Shown: positions 34,242 to 47,082 of the stretch, piece after piece
Numbering within the stretch: position 1 is the stretch's first letter
Layout of the letters: every line of letters starts with the position of its first letter
Assembly: GCA_011390785.1 (NCBI GenBank)
Contig: JAABRR010000015.1
Span: 1-51,149 of the forward strand
Source: Sphingobacteriia bacterium
GTDB taxonomy: Bacteria; Bacteroidota; Bacteroidia; Bacteroidales; UBA7960
Length of the DNA: 51,149 nt
Reading direction: 5' to 3'
Position numbers and translations under genes: made by a program
Notes under the pieces: model-generated
Told to the model about the DNA's origin: nothing
Databases searched by the model: none
The model's input: only the letters and a program-made list of their open reading frames with translations

Positions 34242-35630
34242 TTATTTGTAATCATCAACTGTGTAAGTAATTCGTTTTCCGGTTCTTTTGTTTCTTAGAA
34301 ATCCGGATATAATAACTCTTGCATCGCGCGAGTCAGCTGCAGGAATCAGCAGCTCCTTAAAGTCATTTGGGTTTTCCAGTGTTTGGTCTCTTTCGGCAAA
34401 GCCATAACCTAAGTATCTTCCGTTTTCCAGTATTACAAAAGAACTTTCTGATGGGGTTCTGCCATGATCAAGCACAATTAGATTTTCTTTAAGATATCCT
34501 GCATAATCAAGGGCTTGTTGTACCCTTTCATTATAGGAATCAGGAGATTCTTTACCAATACAAGCTCCGTAGCACCTGTTCAAAGCAAATTGAAAACAGG
34601 CAGAACTGGTTGCATATAAACCTGTTAGGTTCTGGCAAAGATTGTACTTTTCGGTTAGACTAAATAAAAATTCCTTCCCTTTTTCGAGAGATGAAAAGCT
34701 TGTATGGGGTATTTTGCCATTGGTAAACTTATCGATTTTTATGCACAGATAACCTTTCTCATCTAAAAAACTAAAAAGGCCGTAATTGTAAGAAGAATTC
34801 TTTTTTGCTTTGTTGAAAACCGGATTATGATTTTTAATTTCTTCCGATTCGCGCAAAAGAGCAATGAGTTCACTCCCGGTAATTTCAAAATGGATATCAG
34901 AAATTTTCTCAATCATTTCTGCCCCCTTTTTGGTTTTAACGCTGCTTAAATGAGATAGAACACGTTGTTTTATATCATTACTTTTCCCTATGTAAATAAT
35001 TTCTGCTTTTTCATTTAAAAAGTAGTAGATTCCTGTTTTTTGAGGAAGTTTATCAATGACCTTTCGTGTAATGGCCTGGTTTACCATATTATTATTGAAC
35101 TGAAGATTCAGTATCTGATCAAAAACACTTCCGGAATTTTTCCTCAATAGAAGTTCAAAAAGCTTTACTGTTGCCAAAGCGTCTCCTTTGGCTCTGTGCC
35201 TGTCAGAAATTATTATTCCTAACTCATTACAGAGTTTTCCGAGGCTATATGATTTTTTACCTGGAATGATTTTTCTACTCAGTTTTACCGTGCACAATAT
35301 ATCCCGCTGATAATAATATCCAAGGTTTTTGAATTCCGTTTTAATAAAGTTGTAATCGAAACTGGCATTGTGTGCTACAAAAATGCTGTTTTCGGTTAAT
35401 TCAACAATTTTTTTTGCCACTTCATAAAATTTAGGTGCCCGGGTAACCATATCATCACTTATACCCGTCATCTGGCTTATAAAATAGGGGATTTTACGCT
35501 CAGGGTTGATAAGTGAATGAAATTCATTAATAACTTTTTCACCATTATGAACATAAATAGCGATCTCTGTTATGCGATCGCGATACGGATTGCCGCCGGT
35601 TGTTTCTATGTCGATAATCGTATAATTCAT
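34242..35630 (-). CDS. DnaQ-like 3'-5' exonuclease fused to GIY-YIG (UvrC/Cho-like) nuclease
   Basis: The 462-residue protein has two nuclease modules. Residues 1-170 are a DEDDh exonuclease of the DNA polymerase III epsilon type with D7 and E9 in IIDIETTGG, D92 in HNASFDYNF, and H145 plus D150 in HRAKGD. Residues about 195-280 are a GIY-YIG domain (G200-I-Y, Y213-I-G) with R223 in the catalytic position, like the N-terminal half of UvrC and the Cho nuclease. The remaining region includes CFQFALNRCYGACIGKE, a cysteine cluster seen in Cho-like proteins. This fusion is known in several bacterial phyla and is thought to act in excision repair. It is monocistronic and converges with the beta-helix gene. 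Confidence 0.9.
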   Translation of the reverse strand: MNYTIIDIETTGGNPYRDRITEIAIYVHNGEKVINEFHSLINPERKIPYFISQMTGISDDMVTRAPKFYEVAKKIVELTENSIFVAHNASFDYNFIKTEFKNLGYYYQRDILCTVKLSRKIIPGKKSYSLGKLCNELGIIISDRHRAKGDALATVKLFELLLRKNSGSVFDQILNLQFNNNMVNQAITRKVIDKLPQKTGIYYFLNEKAEIIYIGKSNDIKQRVLSHLSSVKTKKGAEMIEKISDIHFEITGSELIALLRESEEIKNHNPVFNKAKKNSSYNYGLFSFLDEKGYLCIKIDKFTNGKIPHTSFSSLEKGKEFLFSLTEKYNLCQNLTGLYATSSACFQFALNRCYGACIGKESPDSYNERVQQALDYAGYLKENLIVLDHGRTPSESSFVILENGRYLGYGFAERDQTLENPNDFKELLIPAADSRDARVIISGFLRNKRTGKRITYTVDDYK

Positions 35631-35844
35631 TTAATCGTTTTGTAGCCCGGCACATTTTTCAGTAATAATTCCAGGGAAGTTTAGAGTGTAAAATTACTTT
35701 TTCCTTTTATATTTTGCCTGTTGAAAACATTACAAATTATGCACTAGATAACAGAAGAACTATTATTGGTTCATTATTAAAAAAATAAATAAATCATTGG
35801 TGAAATTATTTAACTTTAACCCTAAATTTAAACAAACTAAAACA

Positions 35845-37155
35845 ATGAGAAAGGGTTCCTTACTATTAATTTTAGCATTGGCTATGATTAGCGCTGAAGC
35901 GCAAAATGATTCATTGGTTGCTAAACCAGTAAAGAAAGGATGGACATTTGGCGCTTTACCTGCCATTGCCTATAACACTGATGAAGGTTTTCGTTATGGT
36001 GCTTTGGCGAATTTCTTCAATTATGGTGACGGAAGTACCTATCCTGCCTATATGCACTCACTGTATTTCGAGTGGTCGAGAACTACCAAAGGAAATGGCC
36101 AGAATAACTTTTTCTATGATTCTCCCTATCTGATTCCCAATACGCGAACTACATTTGATCTGATGTATCTTACTGAGCAGGCTCTTGATTTTTATGGATT
36201 TAATGGCTATGAAGCTAATTATAATCGCAATAAGGAAGATGATACCCAGCCAGACGGTTCAAGAATGTATTACAGGTTAGACCGCAAATTACTAAGAGTC
36301 ACAGCTGACTTTCAGCGACGTTTTCTTCATGACGATTATAAATGGTTAGGTGGTGCTGGTTTTTTCGGACTTAATATTGGTACCGTCAACTTTAATTCCA
36401 TTAATGATGGCCTTGATGAAGAAGATCAGGCAAATGTTATCCCAACTCTTTACGATCAATATAAAGATGCGGGTATCATCCCCTCTGATATTGGTGATGG
36501 TGGAAATACCATTTATCTGAAAGCAGGTTTGGTGCATGATACACGCGATCAGCTTGCCAACCCCATGAAAGGTATGTGGACAGAAGGTTTACTGATTGCT
36601 GCTCCCGGATTTTTGGGCAATGGAGATTATGGATATCTGCAAGGGGTTTTTATTCACAGGCATTACTTTACCCTGGTACCCGGAAGGTTATCTATTGCAA
36701 ACAGGTTGGGTTATCAGGGGGTTCTTACAGGGAATATGCCTTATTATATGCTCCCTTTTATTTATAGTTCCTATAAAACAAGTGATGGTTTTGGTGGAGC
36801 AAAAACCATTAGAGGGGTAAAAAGAAACCGAATTCAGGCCAATGGACTAGCCTATGGCAACTTTGAATTGCGCTACAAAGCACTGAAGTTTGCTATTGCA
36901 CGACAGGATTTTTATATCTCTACCAGTGGGTTCCTGGATGTGGGTATGGTAACGCAGAAATACAAAATGGATTATGATAATCCTGCTGTTTCCAGCCTGG
37001 TTACATCTGCTTCAATGAAGCCACATTTAGGCACTGGTATTGGTATTCACATAGTAATGAATGAAAACTTTGTTGTTGCAGTAAATTATGGGGTTGCCCT
37101 AGATGAACAGGATGGCGATAGCGGCGTATATATTGGTTTAAATTTCCTTTATTGA
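35845..37155 (+). CDS. Omp85-type (BamA/TamA-like) outer-membrane beta-barrel
   Basis: From ATG 35845 the 436-residue protein has a clean signal peptide (GSLLLILALAMISAEAQ); a TTG start at 35797 would place 16 polar residues before it and is rejected. The mature chain opens directly into barrel strands (FGALPAIAYNTDEGFRYG) and keeps the bacterial surface antigen pattern: KAGLVHDTRDQLANPMKG, KTIRGVKRNRIQANGLAYGN (the conserved RG loop of Omp85 barrels) and a final strand ending in VYIGLNFLY with a terminal aromatic. There are no POTRA domains, so it is a POTRA-less barrel of the Surface Ag family, with an unknown transport or assembly role. A strong terminator follows. Confidence 0.85.
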   Translation: MRKGSLLLILALAMISAEAQNDSLVAKPVKKGWTFGALPAIAYNTDEGFRYGALANFFNYGDGSTYPAYMHSLYFEWSRTTKGNGQNNFFYDSPYLIPNTRTTFDLMYLTEQALDFYGFNGYEANYNRNKEDDTQPDGSRMYYRLDRKLLRVTADFQRRFLHDDYKWLGGAGFFGLNIGTVNFNSINDGLDEEDQANVIPTLYDQYKDAGIIPSDIGDGGNTIYLKAGLVHDTRDQLANPMKGMWTEGLLIAAPGFLGNGDYGYLQGVFIHRHYFTLVPGRLSIANRLGYQGVLTGNMPYYMLPFIYSSYKTSDGFGGAKTIRGVKRNRIQANGLAYGNFELRYKALKFAIARQDFYISTSGFLDVGMVTQKYKMDYDNPAVSSLVTSASMKPHLGTGIGIHIVMNENFVVAVNYGVALDEQDGDSGVYIGLNFLY

Positions 37156-37175
37156 AAAGTATATACTTTTTAGCT

Positions 37176-37226
37176 AAAAGCCAAAGTTGAACAAATAACG
37201 TTAAACTTTGGCTTTTGGCTTTTTTT
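37176..37226 (+). terminator. Intrinsic terminator after Omp85-type gene
   Basis: AAAAGCCAAAGTT at 37176-37188 pairs with AACTTTGGCTTTT at 37204-37216, followed by GGC and a run of seven T. Confidence 0.8.
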
Positions 37227-37340
37227 ACCTTCATTTATTTAAGGTTATTCTTTATTTTAGCAGCCTGAGCTACTGAAAACATTAGGTTTTATAACAATAC
37301 TTATAAATAATTCAGATAAAATACTTTAACACTTCTTTAG

Positions 37341-39782
37341 ATGAAGCTATTCAGGCTATCAAGTACCCTTTTTATTTTATTGATTGCAGCAACACTCTAT
37401 GCAGGCACACGAAATAGCATCCAGATTGCTTTTACTCAACGTACAGAATTGGTTCCACTAATTGATGGACTAATAGAGCCTGAAGTATGGGGCCTGGCAG
37501 AACCCATTAGTAGTTTCACCCAGTACAATCCTGTTTTTAATGAGAAACCATCACAAAATACAGAAGTAAGGTTATTGTATGACGATAATGCCATCTACAT
37601 TGCTGCCCGGTTATATGACTCTTACCCGGATAGTATTTTAATGCAGTTAGGGGAAAGAGACGCCAGTTTGAATGCAGATGCCTTTGGTATTCGCCTTGAT
37701 ACTTATAATAATCAGTTAGATGCTTATTCGTTTGAAGTTTATGCATCAGGGGTGCAGAAAGATTGGCGCTATGCAGACAGAACTTATGATGGTGTTTGGG
37801 ACAGTGCCGTAAATATTAATGATGATGGCTGGTCAGTGGAAATGCGTATTCCCTATTCTGCAATGCGATTTCCATCAACAGATTGTCAGACCTGGGGCTT
37901 ACAATTGTTTCGAAGTATCAGAAGACACAGAGAAACGAATCAATGGGCGCTGGAAGAAAAGGATGTTTCCAACAGGCTCGTTAATTGGGGGCAATTACAT
38001 GGTATTTGCAACATCAAAGCTCCATTAAGGCTGTCTTTTACTCCTTATATCTCTATGGGGTCAAGTCACTATCCATATAGCATAAAAGGCGTAAATAACT
38101 ATTCCAGATCTTTTGGGGGAGGACTCGACATGAAGTATGGGATTAATGAGAGTTTTACGTTTGATATGACGCTAATGCCTGATTTTAGTCAGGTTCCATC
38201 TGATAATCAGGTAAAAAATCTTTCGGCTTTTGAAACGGTTTATGGTGAACAGCGCCCGTTTTTTAAAGAAAGTATGGACCTTTTTGAACGCGGCGATCTT
38301 TTTTATTCAAGGCGCATAGGGGGTAGGCCAGCAGGTTATAATAACGCTACATCTGATTTAAATGAAAATGAAGTTATTATCGATAATCCACAGCAATCAA
38401 AGCTGATCAATGCTTTTAAGATGAGTGGCCGTAGTGTTAAAGGATTGGCGGTAGGCATCTTCAATGCGATAACCGATAAGACTTATTCCAGTATTGACCA
38501 TATTAGTAACGGAACTACCAGGCAAATTCAAACAGACCCTACTACCAATTACAATATTCTGGTGCTTGATCAGGCTCTTTCTAATAACTCATCAGCATAT
38601 CTCATAAATACAAACGTTTTGAGATCAGGCAATTTCAGACATGCCAATGTAACAGGTGCTGGTACCACGCTGGTTGATGTTTCCAATTCTTACCAGATTA
38701 ATATTTCAGGTGCTATAAATCAGTTATTCAATAAAACCGTTGATCAGAACAATAAAATTGATATTGAAAATGGTAGTCGCTACAATGTATCGATAGCCAA
38801 AATTAGTGGCAACTTTCAATCATCAATAAGTCGCAGGGCAATAAATCCAAAGTATAATGATAATGATATGGGTTTAACCCATCGCAACAATGAAATCAGA
38901 GACAGGGTTGATTTTGAATATAATATATACGAACCCTTCTGGAAATTGAGAAATTGGAACAACAGAATAATTTTTCAAAACCAGGGAAGGTATGATCAAT
39001 ACCAGGTAGAAAATCTCTATCTGGAATATAGAACAAGTGCTTCTACTATTAATTATAGCTATTTAACGCATGGTTTGTTTTATTATCCCAAAGAGCAGAG
39101 AGATTTTTATGAACCACGCCAAACCGGCAGGTACTTCGTCAGGCCAAAGGCCATTGGCGGCTGGGCTGGAATTTCTTCCGATTACCGAAAGCCTTTTGCT
39201 ATTGATATGCAGTTGAGGTATTCACATGCATCGGCCTTTGATAAATCTGATATCTATTACAATTTCTCTCCCCGTTTCAGAGTTTCTGATCAACTGATGT
39301 TGGTTCACAGTCTCAGCTATAGCCTGAAGCAAAACGATATAGGATATGTTGGTACCGGAAATGATCAGATAATCTTTGGTAACCGGGAAGTGAAAACCAT
39401 TGAAAATGTTTTTTCGAGTAATTACATTGTAAGTAGTGATATTTACTTCAGTTTTCGCTTACGTCAGTACTGGTCTAAAGGAGAGTATGACAGGTATTAT
39501 CAGCTACAGGCAAATGGCAGATTAAATAAAGAAGATGTTCCGGAATATTCTGCCAGTGATTTTAATTTTAATTCGTTAAATGTAGATCTGGTTTTTACAT
39601 GGCTTTTTGCTCCTGGTTCAAGCCTAAATCTTGTTTGGAAAAATGCAGTTTTGCATGAGCAAACAGGTGCAGTTGCCAATTATTTTGATAACTTTGGCTT
39701 GCTAAGGGATTCGCCTCAATACAATAGCTTATCTCTTAAGATTTTATACTATCTTGATTATCAATTATTAAGAAGCGCGTAG
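37341..39782 (+). CDS. DUF5916 protein with N-terminal CBM9-like domain
   Basis: The 813-residue protein has a signal peptide (about 1-21), then a CBM9-like domain (about 30-220) with [31 protein letters not shown] and [17 protein letters not shown]. The rest is the DUF5916 region, marked by [17 protein letters not shown] and [13 protein letters not shown], followed by many amphipathic strands with aromatic girdles that look like an outer-membrane barrel, ending near [10 protein letters not shown]. Bacteroidota genomes carry many such proteins; their function is not established, but surface location and carbohydrate or peptide handling are plausible. The next gene, a LolD-type ATPase, starts 2-11 bases after its stop, suggesting a shared transcript. 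Confidence 0.85.
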   Translation: MKLFRLSSTLFILLIAATLYAGTRNSIQIAFTQRTELVPLIDGLIEPEVWGLAEPISSFTQYNPVFNEKPSQNTEVRLLYDDNAIYIAARLYDSYPDSILMQLGERDASLNADAFGIRLDTYNNQLDAYSFEVYASGVQKDWRYADRTYDGVWDSAVNINDDGWSVEMRIPYSAMRFPSTDCQTWGLQLFRSIRRHRETNQWALEEKDVSNRLVNWGQLHGICNIKAPLRLSFTPYISMGSSHYPYSIKGVNNYSRSFGGGLDMKYGINESFTFDMTLMPDFSQVPSDNQVKNLSAFETVYGEQRPFFKESMDLFERGDLFYSRRIGGRPAGYNNATSDLNENEVIIDNPQQSKLINAFKMSGRSVKGLAVGIFNAITDKTYSSIDHISNGTTRQIQTDPTTNYNILVLDQALSNNSSAYLINTNVLRSGNFRHANVTGAGTTLVDVSNSYQINISGAINQLFNKTVDQNNKIDIENGSRYNVSIAKISGNFQSSISRRAINPKYNDNDMGLTHRNNEIRDRVDFEYNIYEPFWKLRNWNNRIIFQNQGRYDQYQVENLYLEYRTSASTINYSYLTHGLFYYPKEQRDFYEPRQTGRYFVRPKAIGGWAGISSDYRKPFAIDMQLRYSHASAFDKSDIYYNFSPRFRVSDQLMLVHSLSYSLKQNDIGYVGTGNDQIIFGNREVKTIENVFSSNYIVSSDIYFSFRLRQYWSKGEYDRYYQLQANGRLNKEDVPEYSASDFNFNSLNVDLVFTWLFAPGSSLNLVWKNAVLHEQTGAVANYFDNFGLLRDSPQYNSLSLKILYYLDYQLLRSA

Positions 39783-39793
39783 TTTTGGAAAAT

Positions 39794-42574
<2,781 letters not shown>

Positions 42575-42587
42575 GAGAATTGAAAAA

Positions 42588-43439
42588 TTACAATCCTCCA
42601 ATAATAACTCTCAGATCCTGCGCATTTATGCACATAACCGGAATTTTTTCCTGGTTGTATATGATCCTTTCATCTGGCGAACCAAACAGGCTCCATGTAA
42701 TCTTGTCGGGATCGGTGCTTAACATAATTATATCTGCATTGATATTTTTAGTAAACTCGACACATTTCTCCGAAAATTTTCCTTTTAATGGGGAGAAATT
42801 GTCGGTATAAGGGATATTGTGCTTTTCAAGAATTTTTTTCACCTGATTATGGTCAGCTCTAAGTCTTTTTTGAATAAACTCGTCGGGGTAGGAATCAATG
42901 TAAAAGTGTATTTTGGAACCAAACTGTCCATGAAAAGACACTGCCCATTTTATTTTTTGTTTAGAACCTGGATCCATATTTAATGGATATACCACATCTT
43001 TAAAATGTGATTTTCCGGCGGGCTTTTGTACAACAAATACCGGTACCGGGCAGCTTTTTATAAGCTTAATAGCATAGCTTCCCATAAGGAATTGGGCACC
43101 TTTTTTACCATGGGTACCAAAAACCAGGAAATTAGCTCCAATTTCTTTTGATACTTCAGCAATCGCACTGAAAATACTTCCTTTTTTCGACATAAAATCT
43201 GCACCTATATTATGTTCAGATTTTATATTTTCTGCAACATTTTTTAACCTTTCATTGATTGATTCAATTGGCTTATTATCTTTTTTAAGATTTTTAAGAG
43301 AAGTCTTGTTAATAATGTGCAGAATACAAATGTTGTATTTCAGTAATTTAGCCATTGCCACAGCATTTTCTATGGCTATATCGCCTACAGCAGTAAAATC
43401 GTAGGCTACAAGAATTACATTTTTAGTCTCATTTTCCAT
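42588..43439 (-). CDS. Tandem universal stress protein (UspA family)
   Basis: The 283-residue protein has two Usp domains. The first (about 1-145) is complete, with VILVAYDFTAVGDIAIENA at its start and the nucleotide-binding FGTHGKKGAQFLMGSYA followed by CPVPVFVVQ. The second (about 155-283) keeps the fold pattern (VVYPLNMDPGSKQKIKWA, ADIIMLSTDPDK) but its G-2x-G-9x-G(S/T) motif is degraded, so only the first half is likely to bind ATP. Usp proteins support survival in starvation and redox stress by mechanisms that vary. It is a single gene with its own terminator. Confidence 0.88.
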   Translation of the reverse strand: MENETKNVILVAYDFTAVGDIAIENAVAMAKLLKYNICILHIINKTSLKNLKKDNKPIESINERLKNVAENIKSEHNIGADFMSKKGSIFSAIAEVSKEIGANFLVFGTHGKKGAQFLMGSYAIKLIKSCPVPVFVVQKPAGKSHFKDVVYPLNMDPGSKQKIKWAVSFHGQFGSKIHFYIDSYPDEFIQKRLRADHNQVKKILEKHNIPYTDNFSPLKGKFSEKCVEFTKNINADIIMLSTDPDKITWSLFGSPDERIIYNQEKIPVMCINAQDLRVIIGGL

Positions 43440-43600
43440 ACTTAAAAGAGTTTTTGTGGGATACGTTCTTTTTGTGTAAAAGTTTCAGAATAATTATATA
43501 TAGGGAGTCAGAAATATAAGTATTACTTGTAAAACTGAAGTTTGAATGAGTAATAAAAATTATAGTAGCCTATCACAAATCATGAAATTATATCAATATT

Positions 43601-44236
43601 TTATTGAAAAGAGCTGGCAAAGGAACCAAGATGGTCGCTTTTTGTTACATCAAGTAAATTTAGTAATTCTTTTACCTGGTTGAGATTATGTGCTTTTTTA
43701 TCGTTTCTTAAATTTTTTGCGGATTTTGTAAAAAAATCATGATGAATAATAAAACTATGCTGTTTCAGATACCAATCTTTAAAAGTTATTTTCATATTAC
43801 TGTTTTCACTCCACTCTCTATGAAGCCTTAAAGCGGTAATAAAAAAGTCTCCTCTACCAATATAATCAAGATCGGCATCGCAGAGTATCATTGCCAAAAT
43901 ATCATCTGGTTTTTGGGGAATTTGAGTGGCCATGATCATTTTACAGATATGCTCTGTAAATTGATTGGGATAACCATATTCTGGCAGTATTTGTCTGGCA
44001 AAATTACATGCAAGCTCTTCGTTGTTTTCATAACGCCAGATAAATCCTGTATCGTGAAAAATAGCCGCGGTTTGAAGCAGTAATAGATCAGACCCGGTAA
44101 TATTTTCCATTTCTGCTAGTCGATCAACAGATTCACAAACATCAATGGTATGCTGAAAATTATGATAATAGAGATTTGGTTTCAGTTCTTTTTTCAGCTT
44201 ATTTAGCACCAAAACTTTAATGTTATCAAAGTTCAT
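43601..44236 (-). CDS. HD-domain phosphohydrolase
   Basis: The 211-residue protein carries the HD-superfamily metal site: a histidine in YYHNFQHTIDVC (about 24-35), the HD pair in AAIFHDTGFIW, and an acidic set in LCDADLDYIGR. HD proteins of this size hydrolyse nucleotides or other phosphomonoesters; the FHNFQHT-type opening resembles predicted metal-dependent phosphohydrolases in Bacteroidota. No partner domain such as a nucleotidyltransferase is fused. The gene stands alone behind a recognisable promoter box at 44271-44278. Substrate is unknown. Confidence 0.82.
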   Translation of the reverse strand: MNFDNIKVLVLNKLKKELKPNLYYHNFQHTIDVCESVDRLAEMENITGSDLLLLQTAAIFHDTGFIWRYENNEELACNFARQILPEYGYPNQFTEHICKMIMATQIPQKPDDILAMILCDADLDYIGRGDFFITALRLHREWSENSNMKITFKDWYLKQHSFIIHHDFFTKSAKNLRNDKKAHNLNQVKELLNLLDVTKSDHLGSFASSFQ

Positions 44237-44270
44237 TTTAAAAACTGGTCTTTTTAAAAGGCAGAAGCCA

Positions 44271-44278
44271 CAAAGATA
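44271..44278 (-). promoter_or_regulatory. -7 promoter element (TATCTTTG) of HD gene
   Basis: TATCTTTG on the - strand fits TAnnTTTG and lies 34 bases before the start codon of the HD phosphohydrolase gene. Confidence 0.45.
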
Positions 44279-44453
44279 ATTTACTTTTTGATTAATTTGA
44301 TCTTAATATCCCGTTAATTCTTACAATCTTGTAATTCATTACGGAAATTACTTATTATGTAACCATTATGAATTTCGAAATGTTTGTCTTAAAATTAGTT
44401 TTCAAAGTTTTTTTGTTAATAAATATTCATTTTGTTTGCAATATGGTCTTTTA

Positions 44454-45170
44454 TCAGTTGAAATTTAATTTATAGAGAATGTAATAATGTATCATTACGG
44501 GAGCTCTTCTTTTCTCATGTCCGTAGCCCCCAAGATAATAGGGTGTTAATTCAGGATTTCTGGATTCAAAAATACGAACCCGTGTTTTTATCATCCAGCC
44601 CAGGTAAAAATTTTGAAATATTTCTGTTTTTAAGCCACCACTAAACTCAATCCAGTGCAGGTGAAAGTTTGTGCGCTCCAGGTTGCCATCAGAGTCACCC
44701 CAATAATCATTTCGGATAAGAAAATTGGACGCTTCGTGGGTTGATAAACCATATGCGTATCTGATGCCCAGCGAAAGAGAGTTGTTTTTATCTGTTCCGG
44801 TGCGGGGCAAAAGATTATAGTCGGCACCAATTCGCCCGAAATATGTTTGGGCATTATAATCGAAAGGTCGCTCAGTGGCTCTCACATTGGCAAAGCCCCC
44901 TTCAAAAATGGCAAACCAGTTGTAATACACTTCAGAATCAAGAGAAAATTCAAATTGCCTGACCTCGGGTTCAAAAAATTGCCTTGCAACGGCTGACAAG
45001 TCAAAGCCAATTCTGACAAATGAATCAGGCGTAGGCTTTGCCAAAGTGTCCGATACTGCTTCATTCAAGGTCGATTGTGGTTCATCTTCAGAATCGATAT
45101 CATTCTGAGAAATGACCTGTTTACTCATTATCAGCAGGAGTATTATCAGGAAATATCTTGATATGTTCAT
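44454..45170 (-). CDS. DUF6048 family protein, predicted outer-membrane barrel
   Basis: The 238-residue protein has a signal peptide (YFLIILLLIMSKQVISQ) and then a series of alternating hydrophobic and aromatic strands (WFAIFEGGFANVRA, SLSLGIRYAYGLS, FYLGWMIKTRVRIFE) ending in MIHYYILYKLNF, an outer-membrane barrel pattern. It matches the DUF6048 group of Bacteroidota as I recall it, supported by its constant partner DUF6452 directly upstream. The two genes overlap by 50 bases in different frames, so they should be translationally coupled. The function of the pair is unknown. Confidence 0.7.
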   Translation of the reverse strand: MNISRYFLIILLLIMSKQVISQNDIDSEDEPQSTLNEAVSDTLAKPTPDSFVRIGFDLSAVARQFFEPEVRQFEFSLDSEVYYNWFAIFEGGFANVRATERPFDYNAQTYFGRIGADYNLLPRTGTDKNNSLSLGIRYAYGLSTHEASNFLIRNDYWGDSDGNLERTNFHLHWIEFSGGLKTEIFQNFYLGWMIKTRVRIFESRNPELTPYYLGGYGHEKRRAPVMIHYYILYKLNFN

Positions 45171-45642
45171 CTAAAGTGTTTCTTACATTTAAATTATCTA
45201 AAGATATTGAGTCAATTCTATTTTTGCTATAAGAGATGTCATTTAGCTCATAAAAGGTGCTAAAACCACATTCCATACTAATAAGTGTTGCTTTTCTATC
45301 ATAATAAAACCAGATAGTATCTAATTGCAAAAACTCTGAAGGAGCTTGTGGTAAAATGAAAATAAAAGCACAGCTATCTTGCTGAGAATTAAGCGGTAGC
45401 TCTATCTGGGCAACATTTGGCCGGTTGTTGTAAATTAAAGAATCATTGCCCAGACCATAAACTGTAAGGCTATCTAAAGAAACAGCAATTGGATCGTCCG
45501 TATTGTTATCTTCAAAAAAACCTATTCTTACCGGCACAGTGGCAATATCTTCGCACACTTCTTCATTAATGCACGAATATTGTGCAAAAATAAAGAATAA
45601 TAAAAAGGTGGAATTCGCTATATGTAATGCGTATTTTTTCAA
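45121..45642 (-). CDS. DUF6452 family lipoprotein
   Basis: The 173-residue product has a signal ending in AQYSC, so C24 is the likely lipidated residue and is followed by NEEVCEDIATVPVRIGFF, the start of the DUF6452 domain. The rest is beta-rich (LTVYGLGNDSLIYNN, CAFIFILPQAPSEF, DTIWFYYDRK) and may form a sandwich. Its 3' end overlaps the DUF6048 gene by 50 bases. The lipoprotein-barrel pairing suggests an outer-membrane complex, but no function has been established. Confidence 0.75.
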   Translation of the reverse strand: MKKYALHIANSTFLLFFIFAQYSCINEEVCEDIATVPVRIGFFEDNNTDDPIAVSLDSLTVYGLGNDSLIYNNRPNVAQIELPLNSQQDSCAFIFILPQAPSEFLQLDTIWFYYDRKATLISMECGFSTFYELNDISYSKNRIDSISLDNLNVRNTLDEHIKIFPDNTPADNE

Positions 45643-45719
45643 TTTTCAGCGTACTATTCTAATAAAACTGCGAATGTACTGTTTTATTTCTTTCAGTAAA
45701 AAGGAAATTTTTTAGTGAT

Positions 45720-45733
45720 GCCAGAATACTGGC
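45720..45733 (-). terminator. Small hairpin at the end of the radical SAM operon
   Basis: GCCAG-aata-CTGGC lies just past the radical SAM stop codon. No clear T-run follows on the - strand, so it is a weak terminator candidate. Confidence 0.35.
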
Positions 45734-45734
45734 T

Positions 45735-47042
45735 TTAAAAGTATGCTTTGGCTCCCAGTGCATTCAGGCCATCAATGGGTCTGCAATCTGGAGAAAGGAT
45801 ACTTCCGTGGGTGTTCTGTGCTATAGAGCCGCACCCACCGCCACAAACCAGTTGTAAGTTGCAGCTTTTGCACTGTTCTATGTGCAGTACATCTCTTTGT
45901 TCCCAGATTTTTATTTTTTCATCATCGAGCATTACATCCGGATAAAAAGTGCCTAGTTTTTCTCCTGGCTTTCCTACGGTTGCTGTGCATGAATATACGC
46001 TTCCGGTAAAATCCATGGCCCATTCGCTTTTACAGGCTGGACAAGAATCAAATAAGGCATTGGGTAGGTTTCCGTTTTCCGACAGGTATTTCATTACAGA
46101 AAATGCAGGCTTGTGAAATTCCAGTACCTGTGGATGTTTTTTAATGATCTTGAGCAAATGCTGGTACAGAGAAAGACGATCAAATAATTTTGATTGTCCG
46201 TTCTGGCAGTAGTGCAGTTCGTAATTCCGGCCAATCTGGGTTTTAAACAAAGGATTTTTTGTCCAGCCTTTTTCAATAGCCATATCTGCCAGATCAGGCA
46301 AATTATCAATGTTCTCCTTGTCAACCACCATGCGCAGGTTTACCGAAATATTTTTTGCCAAACAGGCATCGATATTTTTTACGATCACATCAAAAGTAGG
46401 ATTGTTGTTCTTTAATCTGCGGCGGCGGTTATGGATATCTTCGGTACCGTCGATGGTAATTTGAATTTCTCTTACAAAAGAGCTGTCGAAAAGGGGCAGA
46501 TACTCGTGAAGCAAATAGCCGTTGGTAACAATAGCAATATCAATATTCTCTTTTTTGGTGGCTTCTATAAAGTATTCGATGCTTTTTTTGTGCTTGGGTG
46601 CAGCCAATAGGGGTTCACCTCCAAAAAGGGTAATATATTTTTTCCTGTCAGCAAATTTATTTTTTATAAAAGAAAAAAATGCGTCAATAATCTCGGGAGA
46701 GAGACTCATTTGCTGTGAAGGATATTCGCTTTGGTAGCAGTAGGAGCAGGTAAAGTTGCAACTATAGGTTGGTACAAAAAATAACTGTACTTCTTCCTTT
46801 TCTCTTTCTTCCAAAAATTCAATATATTTTAGTCTGTAGGAAAGGTCTTCTTCAGCCGGAATGCAAACATATCCTTTTTGAATAAAATCAAAAGGATAAT
46901 CACCGGTGTGATTATCCTTTAAAATTTTGAGTTCTTCATCAGAAAGGATGTCTGCATTTCCTGATAGAATATTTACAATTAAGTGCTTTTTTCCTTCTTC
47001 TAATGTTGAGACAATGTTGTGTTGTGAAGGTTTTAAATTCAT
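45735..47042 (-). CDS. Radical SAM/SPASM peptide-maturase-like enzyme
   Basis: The 435-residue enzyme has the radical SAM cluster C95-x3-C99-x2-C102 (SCNFTCSYCY) and the SAM-binding FGGEP. Its C terminus has a complete SPASM pattern: C-x9-G-x4-C (CKSEWAMDFTGSVYSC), C-x2-C-x5-C-x3-C (CKSCNLQLVCGGGC) and a last cysteine in SPDC, enough for two auxiliary iron-sulfur clusters. SPASM enzymes modify ribosomal peptides or proteins (sactipeptide, PQQ, anSME types). The first 90 residues before the barrel (ILSDEELKILKDN, FIQKGYVCIPAEEDL) resemble the leader-contacting N-terminal region of peptide maturases. The 34-residue Cys peptide gene lies 40 bases upstream and an ArsM-like methyltransferase before that, so the enzyme is the likely modifier of that peptide. 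Chemistry is inferred. Confidence 0.9.
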   Translation of the reverse strand: MNLKPSQHNIVSTLEEGKKHLIVNILSGNADILSDEELKILKDNHTGDYPFDFIQKGYVCIPAEEDLSYRLKYIEFLEEREKEEVQLFFVPTYSCNFTCSYCYQSEYPSQQMSLSPEIIDAFFSFIKNKFADRKKYITLFGGEPLLAAPKHKKSIEYFIEATKKENIDIAIVTNGYLLHEYLPLFDSSFVREIQITIDGTEDIHNRRRRLKNNNPTFDVIVKNIDACLAKNISVNLRMVVDKENIDNLPDLADMAIEKGWTKNPLFKTQIGRNYELHYCQNGQSKLFDRLSLYQHLLKIIKKHPQVLEFHKPAFSVMKYLSENGNLPNALFDSCPACKSEWAMDFTGSVYSCTATVGKPGEKLGTFYPDVMLDDEKIKIWEQRDVLHIEQCKSCNLQLVCGGGCGSIAQNTHGSILSPDCRPIDGLNALGAKAYF

Positions 47043-47082
47043 GTGATGATTGTAAATGAAAATAGGAAATGCAATGAGAATA

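Noticed and set aside
35797-35844. Longer start (TTG) for the Omp85-type barrel
   Set aside because: It puts 16 polar residues before a normal signal peptide; ATG 35845 gives a clean signal.
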